DNA of 64,000 nucleotides from Lyophyllum atratum (Eukaryota > Basidiomycota > Agaricomycetes > Agaricales > Lyophyllaceae). Location: positions 868,001 to 932,000 of the forward strand of contig JACGCN010000005.1 in assembly GCA_014905825.1 (NCBI GenBank), given 5' to 3'. The stretch's first letter is position 1. The number at the start of each line of letters is the position of its first letter. A program made the translations under genes and the position numbers. A model generated the notes under the pieces. It searched no databases and was not told where the DNA came from. It saw only the letters and a list, made by a program, of their open reading frames with translations. Shown piece by piece: positions 35,767-47,863 of this stretch.

Positions 35767-37913
35767 ATGCATATCGCAACCGATGAACCAAGTAACGATA
35801 CTGCACCACTATCACCAAAATCAGAACACGGCAATGCCCAATCGAAGCCAACAAGACCACTTATTCCAGACGGCGGACTCAGAGCATGGAGTACTGTGGT
35901 CGGCGCGTATGTCTTTCATTTATCGAATAATTTTGCGAGTCTGAGATTTTATTCATAGTTGGTTCATGATGTTCGCCACATTTGGGTAAGTTATCGCTAC
36001 TGATGGTGCGATATACGTCTGACCATTCTTGATCTAGCTACCTCAATTCCTTCGGCGTTTATCAAGGTAAGCTTTAGATGGACTTCGTTCACGGCCCGAC
36101 TTGTAACTGACCTGCTCGGCACAGACTTTTACACCCGAAGCTTTCTGTCGAACAACACTCCAAGCAGGATATCGTATGCTATTCTTCCTTTTGTTTTGGT
36201 GTTTAACTCATCATTCTCCTGCGCTAGTTGGATCGGCAGCTTCCAATTCGCCATGCCATTTGCCTTTGGAATCGTTTCTGGGAAACTCTTTGATGCTGGA
36301 CACTTCCATGTATTAGTGGCTACTGGATCCATCATCTTTAGCCTCTCGTAAGCAATGCGCTCGTTCCGGGAAAGAAGAGTTGTGCTAATCTGCTGTGCAG
36401 CCTCTTCATGCTCTCATTAGCCCAACCACAACAGTATTATCAGGTTCGGCTATGATTGTCAATCTCGGGCTGGTGATAACAATTGATTTCGACATTGTCA
36501 CAGGTATTCCTCAGCCAAGGTGTAGGCATGGGACTCGGGATCGGGCTCACTTTCGTGCCAACGATCAGCATCTTGGTGCACCACTTCGAGCGACACCGAG
36601 CACTCGCATCAGGAATTGCCCTTAGCGGAAGTTCCATTGGTGCAGTAATTTTCCCAATCAGTTGAGTATCTGTTTTTACTTTTTGGCGAGTCGTTGACTC
36701 ATCAGCTCAAAATATCTAGTGATAAAGTGAATCTCGCAGTATCCAGTCTTTTTGTTGCAACTGATTCATTTCCAGTCACTTGATTCCAAAAATTGGCTTT
36801 GCCCAGGCCGTTCGCGCTACGGCTTACATCGTCTTAGGTTGCGTTATCATTGCTAATGCCCTTATGAGGAGGAACTGGGCCGCCTATGACCTGCGAGGCA
36901 AAGTGCCACCTCTCAACGTCCGGAGTTTCTTCACAGACGTGCCATATATGGTAGCAGTCTTAGGGTGTGTCTTCCCTTGGTCTTCCCCCGACATTGTGGC
37001 GTAATTATTCATGACTTTCCTCTGCTGGACAGGTGTCTGATAGGACTCTTCGGTCTTTATTTTCCTGGTACGGCTGGTGTCTTTAGCTAGCTAGGGCCGA
37101 ATTACTGATCCTGCGCCAGTTTTCTATCTGCAACTCTACGCTGTTGAACATGCCGGTGTCGGGACTACACTCGCGTTTTATTCAGTGCGTAGTTCTATCA
37201 ATGATGATAATGGCACAAGTCGGCCGACCTTCATAAATAAAGCTTGCGATCTTGAATGCGTCCAGTGCGTTTGGGCGTATCGGCGGCAACTTCCTTGCAG
37301 ATCGTTTTGGTCCATGGAATCTCCAGGTCCCATGTGCAGTCATCACTGCTGCAACTATATGGGCTGTTTTAGGAATGTAGGTTGATTCCACCTCATCAAA
37401 ACAAGCCTAGATGGTAATAACCCACTCCCCATAGAAATAGCTCAGGAACCCTCATTGTTGTCAGCGTATTCTACGGTCTATTCTCCGGAGCTGGTGAGCG
37501 CGAGCAAAGTCGACGTTCCCGTTTAGACTCATATGTGATATAGGACTTTCTTTGTCCGTTGCGGGATGGGCTTCACTGGCACGGAACCCTCAGGAGGCTG
37601 GGTATGTGTGATTCATGGGACACTGCTCCTACAACCAGGCTTTACTGATACTGCCACGACCAGAGCTCGGACAGGTCTTGCCTTGGCGGCGGGGAGCTTC
37701 GGTTTGCTTGGCTCTGCTCCAGCGCAAGGAGCTCTGTTGACACACCAATTTAAGTGGATCCAGCCAATTGCCTTCGCCGGCGTGAGTCCCTAGTTATGCG
37801 AACCACTAGAAGCCAGCTAACCATCCCTACAGACTCTAATGATTTGCAGCAGCGTTTTATTCTTTATCACGAGAATGCTCCTTGCAAGGGAGCGTGGCAC
37901 GCAGAAAGTTTGA
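35767..37913 (+). CDS. Monocarboxylate-type MFS transporter (TC 2.A.1.13-like)
   Basis: Start ATG gives MHIATDEPSND, followed by a hydrophilic leader and the family entry motif PLIPDGGLRAWSTVVGA. Many short introns split the twelve helices: WFMMFATFGYLNSFGVYQDF, ISWIGSFQFAMPFAFGIVSG, GVGMGLGIGLTFVPTISILV, HHFERHRALASGIALSGSS, GAVIFPI, HLIPKIGFAQAVRATAYIVL, LIGLFGLYFP, FYLQLYAVEHAGVG, ASSAFGRIGGNFLADRFGPW and a final pair ending RMLLARERGTQKV. HHFxxxRALASGIALSGSSIG and FGRIGGNFLADRFG are hallmark loops of fungal monocarboxylate-permease homologues. Between FPI and HLIPKIG the frame is restored only by a 7-base exon at 36719-36725, giving FPI-MIN-HLIPKIG. Substrate cannot be deduced; fungal members carry monocarboxylates, riboflavin or nicotinate. 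Confidence 0.87.
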
Positions 37914-38594
37914 TATGCCCATGCAATGGAATTTATCCACGCGCTGGAAACACTAGTTTACCAATAATTCCCCTATGCATAGACTAATCTGCCTACATTA
38001 CGTTGTCAGTGAATAGTAACAACCACAAAGAAGCAGGAACGAGAGCACTTGCCAACTGTGAAGGCCACAAATTCGACACAGGAGTCATGGTATCAACCAG
38101 CCTCTCCTAAACAGGTAAACACAATGCGGATACTCGGATACTCGAGTAGCTGGCCAAAGTCAGAAGCAGCTCATTTGCGTGCCCTGAGCTCTCGAGCCGC
38201 GTAGATCGCCAAGCACGCGTCCGAACCGTCAAGCACGTCCTCGTGCTGGAGGAACTCTGGCTGTGTCGTAAGGACACCTTTGTCCCTGCCGCATCCAACA
38301 GAGAGCTCAATTCCGCATGCTCAGTTGCAAGGCGTACGGTTCTTGATTATCCGTTGATGCAACGGTGCTCATCCATACCTACTTGCTCAACACTAGAGTC
38401 AATCCTAAGGCAACGTTGGCGCGATCACGGTGCGGGTGCCACCGCGCTTGCCCATGTACCAAGATACTGGAAACGCCTACCATTCAGTGATCAGCTGTAG
38501 ATCGTGTGGGTTGTAATAAATGAGATTTAAATAGCACTGCTCCAATGGGTATACGCGAAAGGTTGTGGGTGAACAGCATCCACGGAAGACACGA
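37914..38594. other. Convergent intergenic region
   Basis: 3' flanks of the MFS transporter and the aspartic protease. Small frames only (for example 38107-38310 minus, 38243-38500 plus) with no family features. Confidence 0.5.
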
Positions 38595-40933
38595 CTACGT
38601 AAGTGAAAGAATATCTGCGAGATAGACCAATGTCCATGAGGTGATCAAGCCCGGAAGAACAGCCGCCAGTGTTGTTGTACGAAGAGACGACCCTGCGTTC
38701 CAGCCCGGAGGGACACCAAGCGTGACAGAAGGCTCGGCCAATGTGGACGTCGAAGTGACAATGAAACCAGCCGAATTCGTCACGATAAACGTCATAAGAG
38801 TCGGAGAGGGTGTGATGAGGGGCAATGCAGAGGCATTGAACATACTCTGCGGTCCGATTATGGGGCTATACGTGCTCGTCGCAAGGTCAGACGACACGAT
38901 GCCCTTAGGCGCGTGGCTGACAGACGTATTGAACGCATAGGGAGGTGTAGTGAATGTCGGTGTAGGAATGAGAAAGTTTGGTAGTGTGGTAGGGACAGTG
39001 GCAGAGAGAGATGATAATATTGATGCAATAGAGTCCGGAGTGTCCGGGATGTCTGTGGTGTTATACAATGGATAAAGTCCAATCAATGGTGACTCTTTCC
39101 TGTTGATACCGTAACTAGATCGTTTGTGAGTCAAATATTCGGTGAAGTGAACGTCGGTAGCTGTACCTATATATGGAGTATACGGTTCGGAGAAAAGCCG
39201 CGCCTGAGGTCAAAGAATGGGTCACAGCCAATTGCACACTGTGCGGCAACAAGCTTACCTATCTGCCAGTCGATTCCATCCGCACTTGGTGGGGACGCCC
39301 GAGGCCATGATAAACAAATGTTCGGATTTCCCGAGGCAGGGCCAATGATGTAGTCAGACGGGTGCAAAACGTAGCTTCTCGTCCTATGACTGAAGTTTAG
39401 ACATGGCGAATAGACCTTCAAGGTGGTTACTCACCCAAACGTGAACGACATGGGTAAAACAGTGTCGCAGGGGATTGCCCATTGCCCTGCTGTTCGGGGT
39501 GAGGAATATAAATTGTTATAGGTAGATAGGATGCACATACTGGAATCGACTATACGTGCGCCGTCGATCGCGGAAAACAGTCGAGCTACCTAATAAGAGG
39601 TCAGACCGTGAACACCGAACATTACTAAGTGCAAGTGGCATACATCTTGAATTGGGCCATATATTCCTGGTGATCCACTACGAGATAGAACGTGAGCATA
39701 AGTAAAGAGAAACCAAGAAGCTACACTGACATGTCAAGCAACGCCAATGTAGCGTTGCGCGTAACGTTAGGATACGTGGGAGTGGGTTCGAATTCAGTCC
39801 CGTTAACCTTTTACGATGAATCAGCACAAGGCCCCAATGTTAAACCTTTACGCACAGAGAAGCCGGACATCGGGATTGTCCATTGAAGGTAACTCGAAAC
39901 GTTACTCTCCGCACCAAAAGGAGCAAAGTCGACGACATGGTTCCAGCTGATGAGGCTGGCATTTTTGACCACCGAAGCATCAACGGCGCCTTAAAGAAGG
40001 GTAAGACGTGAGCCATAAACCCGTAATACAATACGAAACCTACCTATGGTGAGTGTACCACTTGCATTCCTCGTCAAACTCAACCCAAACAGAGGATATT
40101 CTAAAAGCCCTTGCTGAGCCAAAGACACCAAGAAAGGCGTTGCTTTGCGAGGTCAGTATTAGAAGCGGCGTTGAAAGACATGCGATCGTTAGAAACTTAC
40201 AATTTGTCACCACATCAGGTATTGAGGATAATCTTGGGAATCCAAGCCCCATAATGCCACTCATTTGGTCGACCATCGTCACGTTGGAATCTGTCACTAA
40301 GCCTGTTCGAGACGTAAGACACTGCATGTATTTGGAGGGTCCAAGATCACTCGCCAAATGCTTGGTTTGCAAGAGTCATATTGGATATACGAACGCTTTC
40401 CTTTGCCACGAAACCTGACGCGACTTCAGATGCCAGTTAGCCACACGATGTGCCTAACTCTATTCGATAAAACACACGTACCCGTTCCATCTAAATAACT
40501 AGCCCTGAAAGAGGTAGAATTGCCATTAACTGTCGTAAAGGTTGGACTTGGGTAGGTGCGAGGGTATCGAGGTACAGTGGTGCAGGTCTTAGTCTTACAG
40601 TCCGAGGAAATAATCCATAGATCTGATGACGCGGTGTCGAGGGCGACCCGAAAACTGATCTCTCCGACGTCAATAACAGAGAAGTACGACCTGCGCAGTC
40701 AGTCAGTCAAATGCTTGCATCACGAGAAGTATCCAAACGCACTGCCTATCGCTAGATATTGCCACCGGCGTAAGTCCAGCACGGACGGTTCCATTTACTC
40801 CAACATCTCGAGGCGAATAAATATGTAGAGGAAGTGTGATAGGATTTGAACGCGGTACTAAGTGAGGCACGGAGGCTTCTGCGGAAACAAAGAGGAATCC
40901 AAGGAAAGTGAGGAGCGCGGTCGAGGACCACAT
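38595..40933 (-). CDS. GPI-anchored pepsin-family (A1) aspartic protease with altered active-site motifs
   Basis: Starts at MWSSTALLTFLGFLFVSAEA, a clear signal peptide, followed by a propeptide. Exons then give ISFRVALDTASSDLWIISSD and CKTKTCTTVP (first catalytic Asp loop), MSGIMGLGFPRLS, FVYYG-region strands, LALLDIGSPGIYGPIQD (second Asp loop, joined across the intron between 39731 and 39677), VARLFSAIDGARIVDS and DYIIGPASGNPNICLSWPRA. A long Ser/Thr/Pro-rich tail ends in a hydrophobic GPI-type signal (AVLPGLITSWTLVYLADILSL). The family pattern at both active-site loops is D-T/S-G. Here they read D-T-A and D-I-G. Both aspartates remain, but the threonine of the second loop is isoleucine. 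Activity may be lowered or lost. It is probably a cell-surface protease of the yapsin-like kind. Confidence 0.85.
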
Positions 40934-41410
40934 TTCGTGTTGGTGTGTGGGCCTATGAAAACATGCAGAAGACGGCGGCGGTAGAAAGGCAGCAGAAAGG
41001 AGAGGAGGAAATAAAAAGTGGAGGCACAAGCAAAGGGTCAGGAACCCGTCGATCAGTGTCGTGTGGTGGCAACAGTCGACAACAAAGCGAGCCTGAAGGA
41101 CAAAGCTCGCAACTCTGGTCTGTCAGTCAACCCAAGTGTACAGGCTTCATACAGTATATGAGATGGTGTTTCAGGATAGAATATTGATCAACTTGACAAA
41201 AAACAACATTTTCGAGGCGCCTGTACTCAGCTAGCTACATAGTTGGAATGATACATCCGATGAATGAGAAAACTTGAAGAGACATGAGAGAACGAACGAG
41301 ACATCGAGGACTAGGAAAACACAGCACGCGTACGGGAGGGGTGGCGCAAAAAATGATATAAAGGAATGAAATATCAAGGGCGTTAAGGATAATATAAAGG
41401 GCCATACAGG
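40934..41410. other. Intergenic region between RasGAP 3' end and protease 5' end
   Basis: Contains the protease promoter (purine-rich on the plus strand near 40970-41040) and the RasGAP 3' UTR (AT-rich 41180-41400). No gene seen. Confidence 0.5.
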
Positions 41411-44214
41411 TCATCGCTTAGCAAAGACCTTCTTCAGGAGCCCCAGTACCTTGGGGACATTGAGCTGAACGTATTCAAGGTCCAACAGATGCTTGTTGTC
41501 TTTTTGCTATGAAAAGAATATCAAAATGAGGACAGTGCTCGGTCAATTAGATAGAAACGCCCTACCTTCTCAAGCAAGTCATCGATCTTGAGATCCATCT
41601 CGAGGATGGCCTTCTCGCGACCCTTATAGTGAAGGGCGATGATAAATGTACCCGGCGTCGGCGAGGTAATGTTGAAATAAATATTGGGGCGTCTGAAAGC
41701 CTTTCAGTACACGCCGAAGTTGGGTATCTTGAACCACATACCTATTGTCCGGAACGTTACTCTCCACGATGATACCCTCCTTCTCCAGTTGTGCGTGGGT
41801 AAACCTATATGGGCCGAGGACAACGGCCTTAACAGGCTTCTTCTCCTTGCCACCAACAGTGACAACCCCGACTCCCGTGGTGCTGCCTTTATCTTTCGAC
41901 GCGGTGAGACGTACATTCTGGAGGTATGCCTTGTACTGCTCGAGCTGCGAACGCATGTAGTTGTTGTGGTCGCAAATTGTCTTGTACACTGCCTCCAGGG
42001 ACTTGGTTTCGAGCACGACCTTCTCCCGCAAGTTCCCCAAATGCACTAGCTCCGCTGCGACCTCTTCCTGCATTAACTTATACCCGTCGGACTGCTCCAC
42101 AATCTTCAATTCCTCCAATTCCCGCAGCATCTCCTTGACCTTGATGCCCTTGCGCACAAGCACGGCGTCTTTCGTCGTAGCTGCTCGTTCGGCGATAGCA
42201 GCGAGGTTATATGGACGCTTCTCAGCCGCGTGTGGTATGGAACGGATGAGTTGGACGAAGATGGACTTGGTCTCCATGTAGAGCATGTCGCTTGATGACA
42301 CGGAGTCCATGAGCGCACTCTGAATGTCTTGCACAGGTGTCTCCCAGCGACTGTACAGATTGAGTTCGATGGTTCGGTTTTCCTTCCGGGGTACTTGGGG
42401 CGGGGCGGGTCCCAGTTCATCGGTGAGAATGCGCAGATGTTGTTTATCGTTAGGGGACTGCGGTCCATTGAGCATTCGAACACGACGGTGAGTAGATAAT
42501 AGAACACACCAGCGTTTCAATGTGTTGCAGAATTAGGGAATGGGTATTGTACAACTCGTTCATGGTGATGTGAATCATGAGATCTTTTTTGGACAGCGCC
42601 ATGTATTGATCCATCTGGGTGGCAATATGAGTACGTATGTTGCGAGAACAATGGATTAGAATAGAACGAACCTCAAGCGTATCATAGAAGTCACCAACTT
42701 CACAAAGGTTGTTCAGGAACTGGTTGATTCGTGCTTTGTTGTTCTCAACGAAGGGGTTGAGCGTCATCATATACGCCTCCTTCGCATAAGAAGGCTTATT
42801 TGCCAGATTCTGGAGCATTTTGGCAATCTGGTAGTTCCTAGTGAGAATCTGGGGTTTGACATGAACACGGTGGTAAGCTCACAAGAGTCAGCGTCCGCCG
42901 AGGATGCTTGGCCGGAACGCCTTCGACTAACATATACGCCTGAGGCGTGACAATAGCGGGATTGATGAACCGAAGGAAGAAAAAGCCACCAATAAGGGAA
43001 CAAATGGCATAATCGGTTGCCTCGGGGTACTTGCGCTGGAAAGCCATGGTCTGTATTAGCCGCTATGTCACGACAGCTGAAGATGAGGAGACCAACCCGA
43101 GTCAAACTCCGGATTTGTTTACAAATCCACCGGATACCATACGGTACACTCTCCATACTCTCAATTATCGTGAGGAGGAAACTGTTCGCAATTTCCATGA
43201 GCATTGTGAGTCGGGGGGCGATAATCGCTTGCACGTCTGCATTTTCAGCCGCGACCTCCGGCGCGACCCCACGAGGGAGATTAGGTGGAAGGGTTCCAGT
43301 CTCTTCCTCAATTTGATTAATCATTTGTTCGTATACCTACCATGGTCGTTTAGCAGAGTTCACCGTATGAAGGAAGTAAAATTCACCTTGACAGGATTAA
43401 TTTCAAGATTAAGATCCTTATGTTCAATCAAACTGTTGATACGTTCAGCGAGGACACTCTTGAGGTAACTTTGACCGGGGCCGCGGCGGGTATATGTCGT
43501 CATCATGCGAGAGACGGGAGTGTTGGCGCGGAGTAGGGACCCGAATTCGGTGGCCGTTTCGAACTGGGCAGATAGCACGGACTGGAACATCGTGAGGAGA
43601 AGATGCTCTTCCCTGCTCTCGTACTGGTTTCCGTATAAGGTAAACATGACGGTTTGTAGAAGGGTGTCGATTTCGGAGAGCGAGACAAGCCGACATAGAG
43701 CTGCAACATGGCGAGGCTCGGATTGCAGAAGGAAGAAAAGATTGGAGTACTGCTGGATACGACGGTCGTCAGGGTAGTGTCCCTCGGTAGGGTCGACATC
43801 CTCGAGCGTCCTCTCAACTTCGCGTTGCTATATCGGAACCATATGTCAGAAATATCTCCTGAATCGACGCAGAAACGCACCTCATCCAATGCCATCCTGT
43901 TCTGAATTAAGAGCGCAATCCGAGAATCGAGGTAACGGACGTCGCGTTCAAGAACGAAGTTCTTCTTGCTCTGGGCAGAGATTTTCCCCTTCAGATCCCT
44001 TAGACGTTTCTGGGCTAACAGAGCAGCCAAATGTCAGTTCCATGTTAAGAGAAAATGGACATAACAGCGTACCTCTTGCCAAGTCGTCTTCAACTTCTAC
44101 ATCTTGCTCTGCTGCCATACTGAACAGTGCGGTAACACTGTAGCGGTTGGTATTTCTGTTCGTGAGCCGGCGAGAGGACATGCCTCCGGGCGATACAGGC
44201 TCCTGATAAGCCAT
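41411..44214 (-). CDS. Ras GTPase-activating protein, Gap1/IQGAP type
   Basis: Stimulates GTP hydrolysis by Ras. The start ATG gives [20 protein letters not shown]. An N-terminal coiled segment ([38 protein letters not shown]) precedes the RasGAP domain, which includes [20 protein letters not shown] with the arginine-finger position and [20 protein letters not shown], the FLR motif. The RasGAP C-terminal domain of IQGAP relatives follows: [51 protein letters not shown] and [20 protein letters not shown]. It ends LKKVFAKR. No calponin-homology or IQ repeats are present, so this is the shorter Gap1/Sar1-like form known in fission yeast and mushrooms. About ten short introns. Confidence 0.92.
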
Positions 44215-46290
44215 GATGGTCGTTCAGAGGGTGGGTAAGATCAGGTCTTGTGGTGTTATCTGTGAATTATTGCGGAATGGTTGGTTTAGGCTGAAACGTG
44301 AGATGTTGGAGCTAACTGAGGCAGCACCAGCGCTTTCAGTCCAGCAACAGCGTAAGGTTAAGGAAGGTATATGGGAAAGGCACTGGCCCAGGAGGGAGGG
44401 GGTATCAAGAAGAACAGGAGAGATGGTGGACAAGAAGGAGAACCGATCGAAACTGTGCGACTACACAACTGATGCGACTGCCGCTGCATTTCGGCTTCTT
44501 CCTGATCAACCACCATGTCTCACCGCAAATTCTTGTTCTGGAATTCATATTCGTGTACACTACAGCTTTCGTGAGCCTCTTATTCTGAGCGCAGATCGTC
44601 ATGGTGGGCAGACATGATTACACTCCTAGGTGTCGTAACACTTTGTTAAATAAAACAATTGGATCACTTTTCCTTGACTTTTCCCAACTGTCAATGTCAT
44701 TTCAGGACATTCCTTTTTCAGGTCTCGTTTGGAGCACACTAAACTTGAAGGGGGCTCGGGCCTTGTCCGATTCAGCCATCCCCGCGAACTGCGTGTCCAT
44801 AATTCCTTTGGATCATCAACGTAAGTGGCCGAAGAAAATTTCCTAACGACTCATCGTCTGGCCAAACTCAAACGTCCAGGAGATGCCCAATATGGGTACT
44901 TGTGGTGTATCATTCAACCTCCTGTAGGCTTCTTTCTCCAGCTTTCTCCTCGCCCACGTTCCTTTGTTCCGTTCGTTCTTCATCATTTGAGGTTCAAGCA
45001 TGGTTCATGCACGACACAATATACTTCTTCCTCCTCGTCACCCGCATTGCGTAGTTCCGTTCGTTCTCCATCATTTTGGACCCTGCAAGACATAACCTGG
45101 TCTCGCTCACCTTTACCTGCGGAGCGATTGACGCTGAGCCTCGTGTGGCTGAGGTGAGTATGTTGTCTTCGCCATCTTCACCCACTCTTCTCCCGCACCT
45201 CGTGGCAACCCCACAAAATGTCCATCCCGCATCACGGACTCTTATGTCCTTTTCATGAAATCTGTGGCCATGATGCAGTCGGTTTCGTTATGCCTTCGAA
45301 TAAGGTTGGGAAGCGGACCCATAATTATCAACGTGCAAGTAGATACACCAACTTGGTCTTCCTGCAAGAGTTGTCATGACCATGGGTTGATGAGGGTTAC
45401 GTCGGTATGTGCGTTGGACTCTCCACCATGGTTGCGAAATCGCTTTCTATGACTCACCATAGCCCTCAGGCCTGAGATCAGTCAACTCCTCGGTATAAGC
45501 GATGATGACCATGATCATCAGGTGTCTGGCGGATCGCCACCAGGCCCGAACCTTCACGGGGTCTGAATTTTCGTACTACCAAGAACGTTTCACGTTCTGC
45601 TAAAAGCATACCTTATACTAACGTTCATGGCGGTATATGAACAGGACCCTGCCAACGAACCCTTCCCGACCCCGAGGTTCAAGGACTGTTTTTGGGGGTC
45701 TCACTGAAGTTTCTGAGGCATTGTCTGGCCCGCGGCACATTGGAATGCTTATCTGGGCTGTGTCCGGACCGTCAAAGACTTAATGGTCTTTGACCCTGCA
45801 CTGAAGAAAAATAGAGATAGGATACCAAATCCGAGCCGGATCATCAGGCTTCTAGTTGTGGTCTGTATGCTAGACGTGGAGATGCATTGCGCTCGAAAGA
45901 AATTCCCGAGAATCTCTTATCGTAGGTACCACCTTCCGCCGATCGACGTCATTACGCCCTCATCGCATATCCCCTACTGTACTAGCGTTGTTACTAGAAA
46001 TGAATCATGCGCGAGGAAACCTGGCAAGCCTAGAGCTGCGATCACAGCAGCTCGGACGTGTTTTCAATGCGATTAGAGCTGTCACTGTCGTAAGAAGCAG
46101 ACGCGGCTTGGTAAAAAGTACATGATATGTGGCTAAAACGGGATTAGGTAGAAGGTATTGAGATCAAGTATCATAGATGTTCTTCACTATAGAGATGTAG
46201 GGGGCATTAGGAACGGAAGGCATTAACATAAGACCAAGACAAACACATGACATGGTAGTATGGAACCAAAAGAAAATGAGGCTCATTCCA
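44215..46290. other. 2.1-kb gene-poor region upstream of RasGAP
   Basis: No convincing gene. It contains the RasGAP promoter and 5' UTR next to 44215. A 24-base direct repeat with one mismatch, gttccgttcgttcttcatca.., lies at 44966-44989 and 45054-45077. An open frame of 97 codons at 45783-46076 (plus) shows no family features. Confidence 0.45.
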
Positions 46291-46933
46291 TTATTCAGTG
46301 GGCTTGACACGGTCGGAAGGGAACTCTCCTTCTCGATCCATCCGCGCACCAGGTAGCCCATAGCGAACCTTATACCCCCAGTGCGTGAGCTGCGAAAAGT
46401 GTCCTTGAATTAGTGCGCTGAGGCAGGTAGTCCCACATGTTTGCCTACATACCATGCCAGTAGCCTTAAGTACTGCGAGGACCACACCACAGACCCAGCC
46501 CCTCGACTCTATATGTACCAGGACATAATCATTCTGTTCAGGTCATGTCAATAATAGGAATTAAACAAGATTCACGAAGGGAACTGACCGTCAGGAGTTG
46601 GCGGAGCTATGGCGCTGGTTAAGAAGGATAAGAGCACAAGAGTATCCATGAACTCACCGGGGGGGAAATCATTACACTGCTGCCCCCGCCTCCTCGAAGT
46701 TGCTGCTGGGACTGTCGGGGTGGGTAACCCAAAGTTTTGGCGGGGTACTCAGGAGGAGGAGGAAATTGCGCTGGTCTTTGTGGCGCCGGTGGGGGAGGCT
46801 GCCCGCCGTAGCCCTGGTTAGGCGGAGGGTAATAGCCACCAGGAGGGGGGCCATAGCCACTGTCGGATTGGTTGTAGCCACCTCTGGGAGGGTTGTAACC
46901 ATCGCCATTTCCCGAGTACGGTGAGTTAGACAT
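46291..46933 (-). CDS. Small Pro/Gly/Tyr-rich protein of unknown function
   Basis: Spliced from about four exons starting at the ATG of MSNSPYSGNGDGYNPPRGG. The first half is a low-complexity run of Gly, Tyr, Pro and Gln (SGYGPPPGGYYPPPNQGYGG, QPPPPAPQRPAQFPPPPEY). The second half is a compact, well-behaved segment (NDYVLVHIESRGWVCGVVLA, LKATGM, LTHWGYKVRYGLPGARMDRE) ending GEFPSDRVKPTE. Introns have standard ends (gtcagttccc..gacctgaacag; gtatgtaggc..cttttcgcag). The intact second half across two splice sites argues for a real gene. I do not recognise the family. GYY/PPP runs recall proteins that phase-separate or bind WW/SH3 domains, but this is speculation. Confidence 0.65.
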
Positions 46934-47863
46934 ATTGAAAGCAAGAGAGTGATGACGGGAAATTTGTTGGGAGACGTCCACTTTGATGGATTCCTTCGTG
47001 GTATTTATGTCCTATCGGTTTCTTCGGGATGGAATGGAGCCAACGGCCAGGCTTCGAACAAACAGCATTCCGTGGAAGTCGCCGGAGGTATGGGCTGAGT
47101 TAGGATGGACTTCATCCAGATCAGGTATTGACACGAGGCGAATGATCCCCTCAGTAATGTGCAGATCGGGGCAAAGCAATAACATGTGCACAGCATGACA
47201 TTGCGGCATATCAGGATCGTAGATTCCAAGGGCCAGCGATACTGGTTATGAATGCGACGGTCTTGTTTCCAACCTTTGAATCTATGGACGGGTTCTCTTT
47301 CGCAACGAGGTGCGCCACATGCAAGGAAAAGTTTCGGCGCCGAGCAGAGGGAAGAACAGGTTAACTAGAATAGTCCTATTGACGCGTAGGACATGTGGTC
47401 TTCAGGCGCCTTATAGAGCGGCTGGTGTTACCATCCGCTTGCTTTGCGTGATGGTCTTACCCTATCATGTGCCGCCTTCCTCATGATGTCAGCCAAGTTG
47501 ACGGGAGGAGAACGTGAGGCAAAGGCGGTATCCCGAGAGAGAGGGCCATATTCTCGCTGGCAAGGAGCAGCTGCCAATAGTAGTAAGAGGGAAAGGTTTG
47601 ATAGATCTGCAATGGCACGTTGATCAAACGATCACTTTCTCACGAGTTGTCGCTGACTTCAATCATCATCTTCTGAACATCGGGTTGTGGCCTCTTTCAA
47701 TTTGTGATCCATTGCCCTCTATTTTACCAGCGCAGGGTGATCACAGAAGTTTTCGCGTCCCGTGGCATCTCCTTGAGTTTCTCGTCCATTCGGTCGCGCA
47801 GGAGCGCATCATCCACTGCTGCCACTGCAACGTGATCCTCGGTCACTCCTTCAACCATCAAGT
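46934..47863. other. Divergent intergenic region upstream of BRO1
   Basis: Lies between the small Pro/Gly/Tyr-rich gene (minus) and BRO1 (plus) and must hold both promoters. The overlapping frame 47514-48017 in another phase is not coding. No gene seen. Confidence 0.5.

Noticed and set aside
45783..46076. 97-codon plus-strand frame in the gap upstream of RasGAP
   Set aside because: No recognisable motif or splice partner; consistent with chance.
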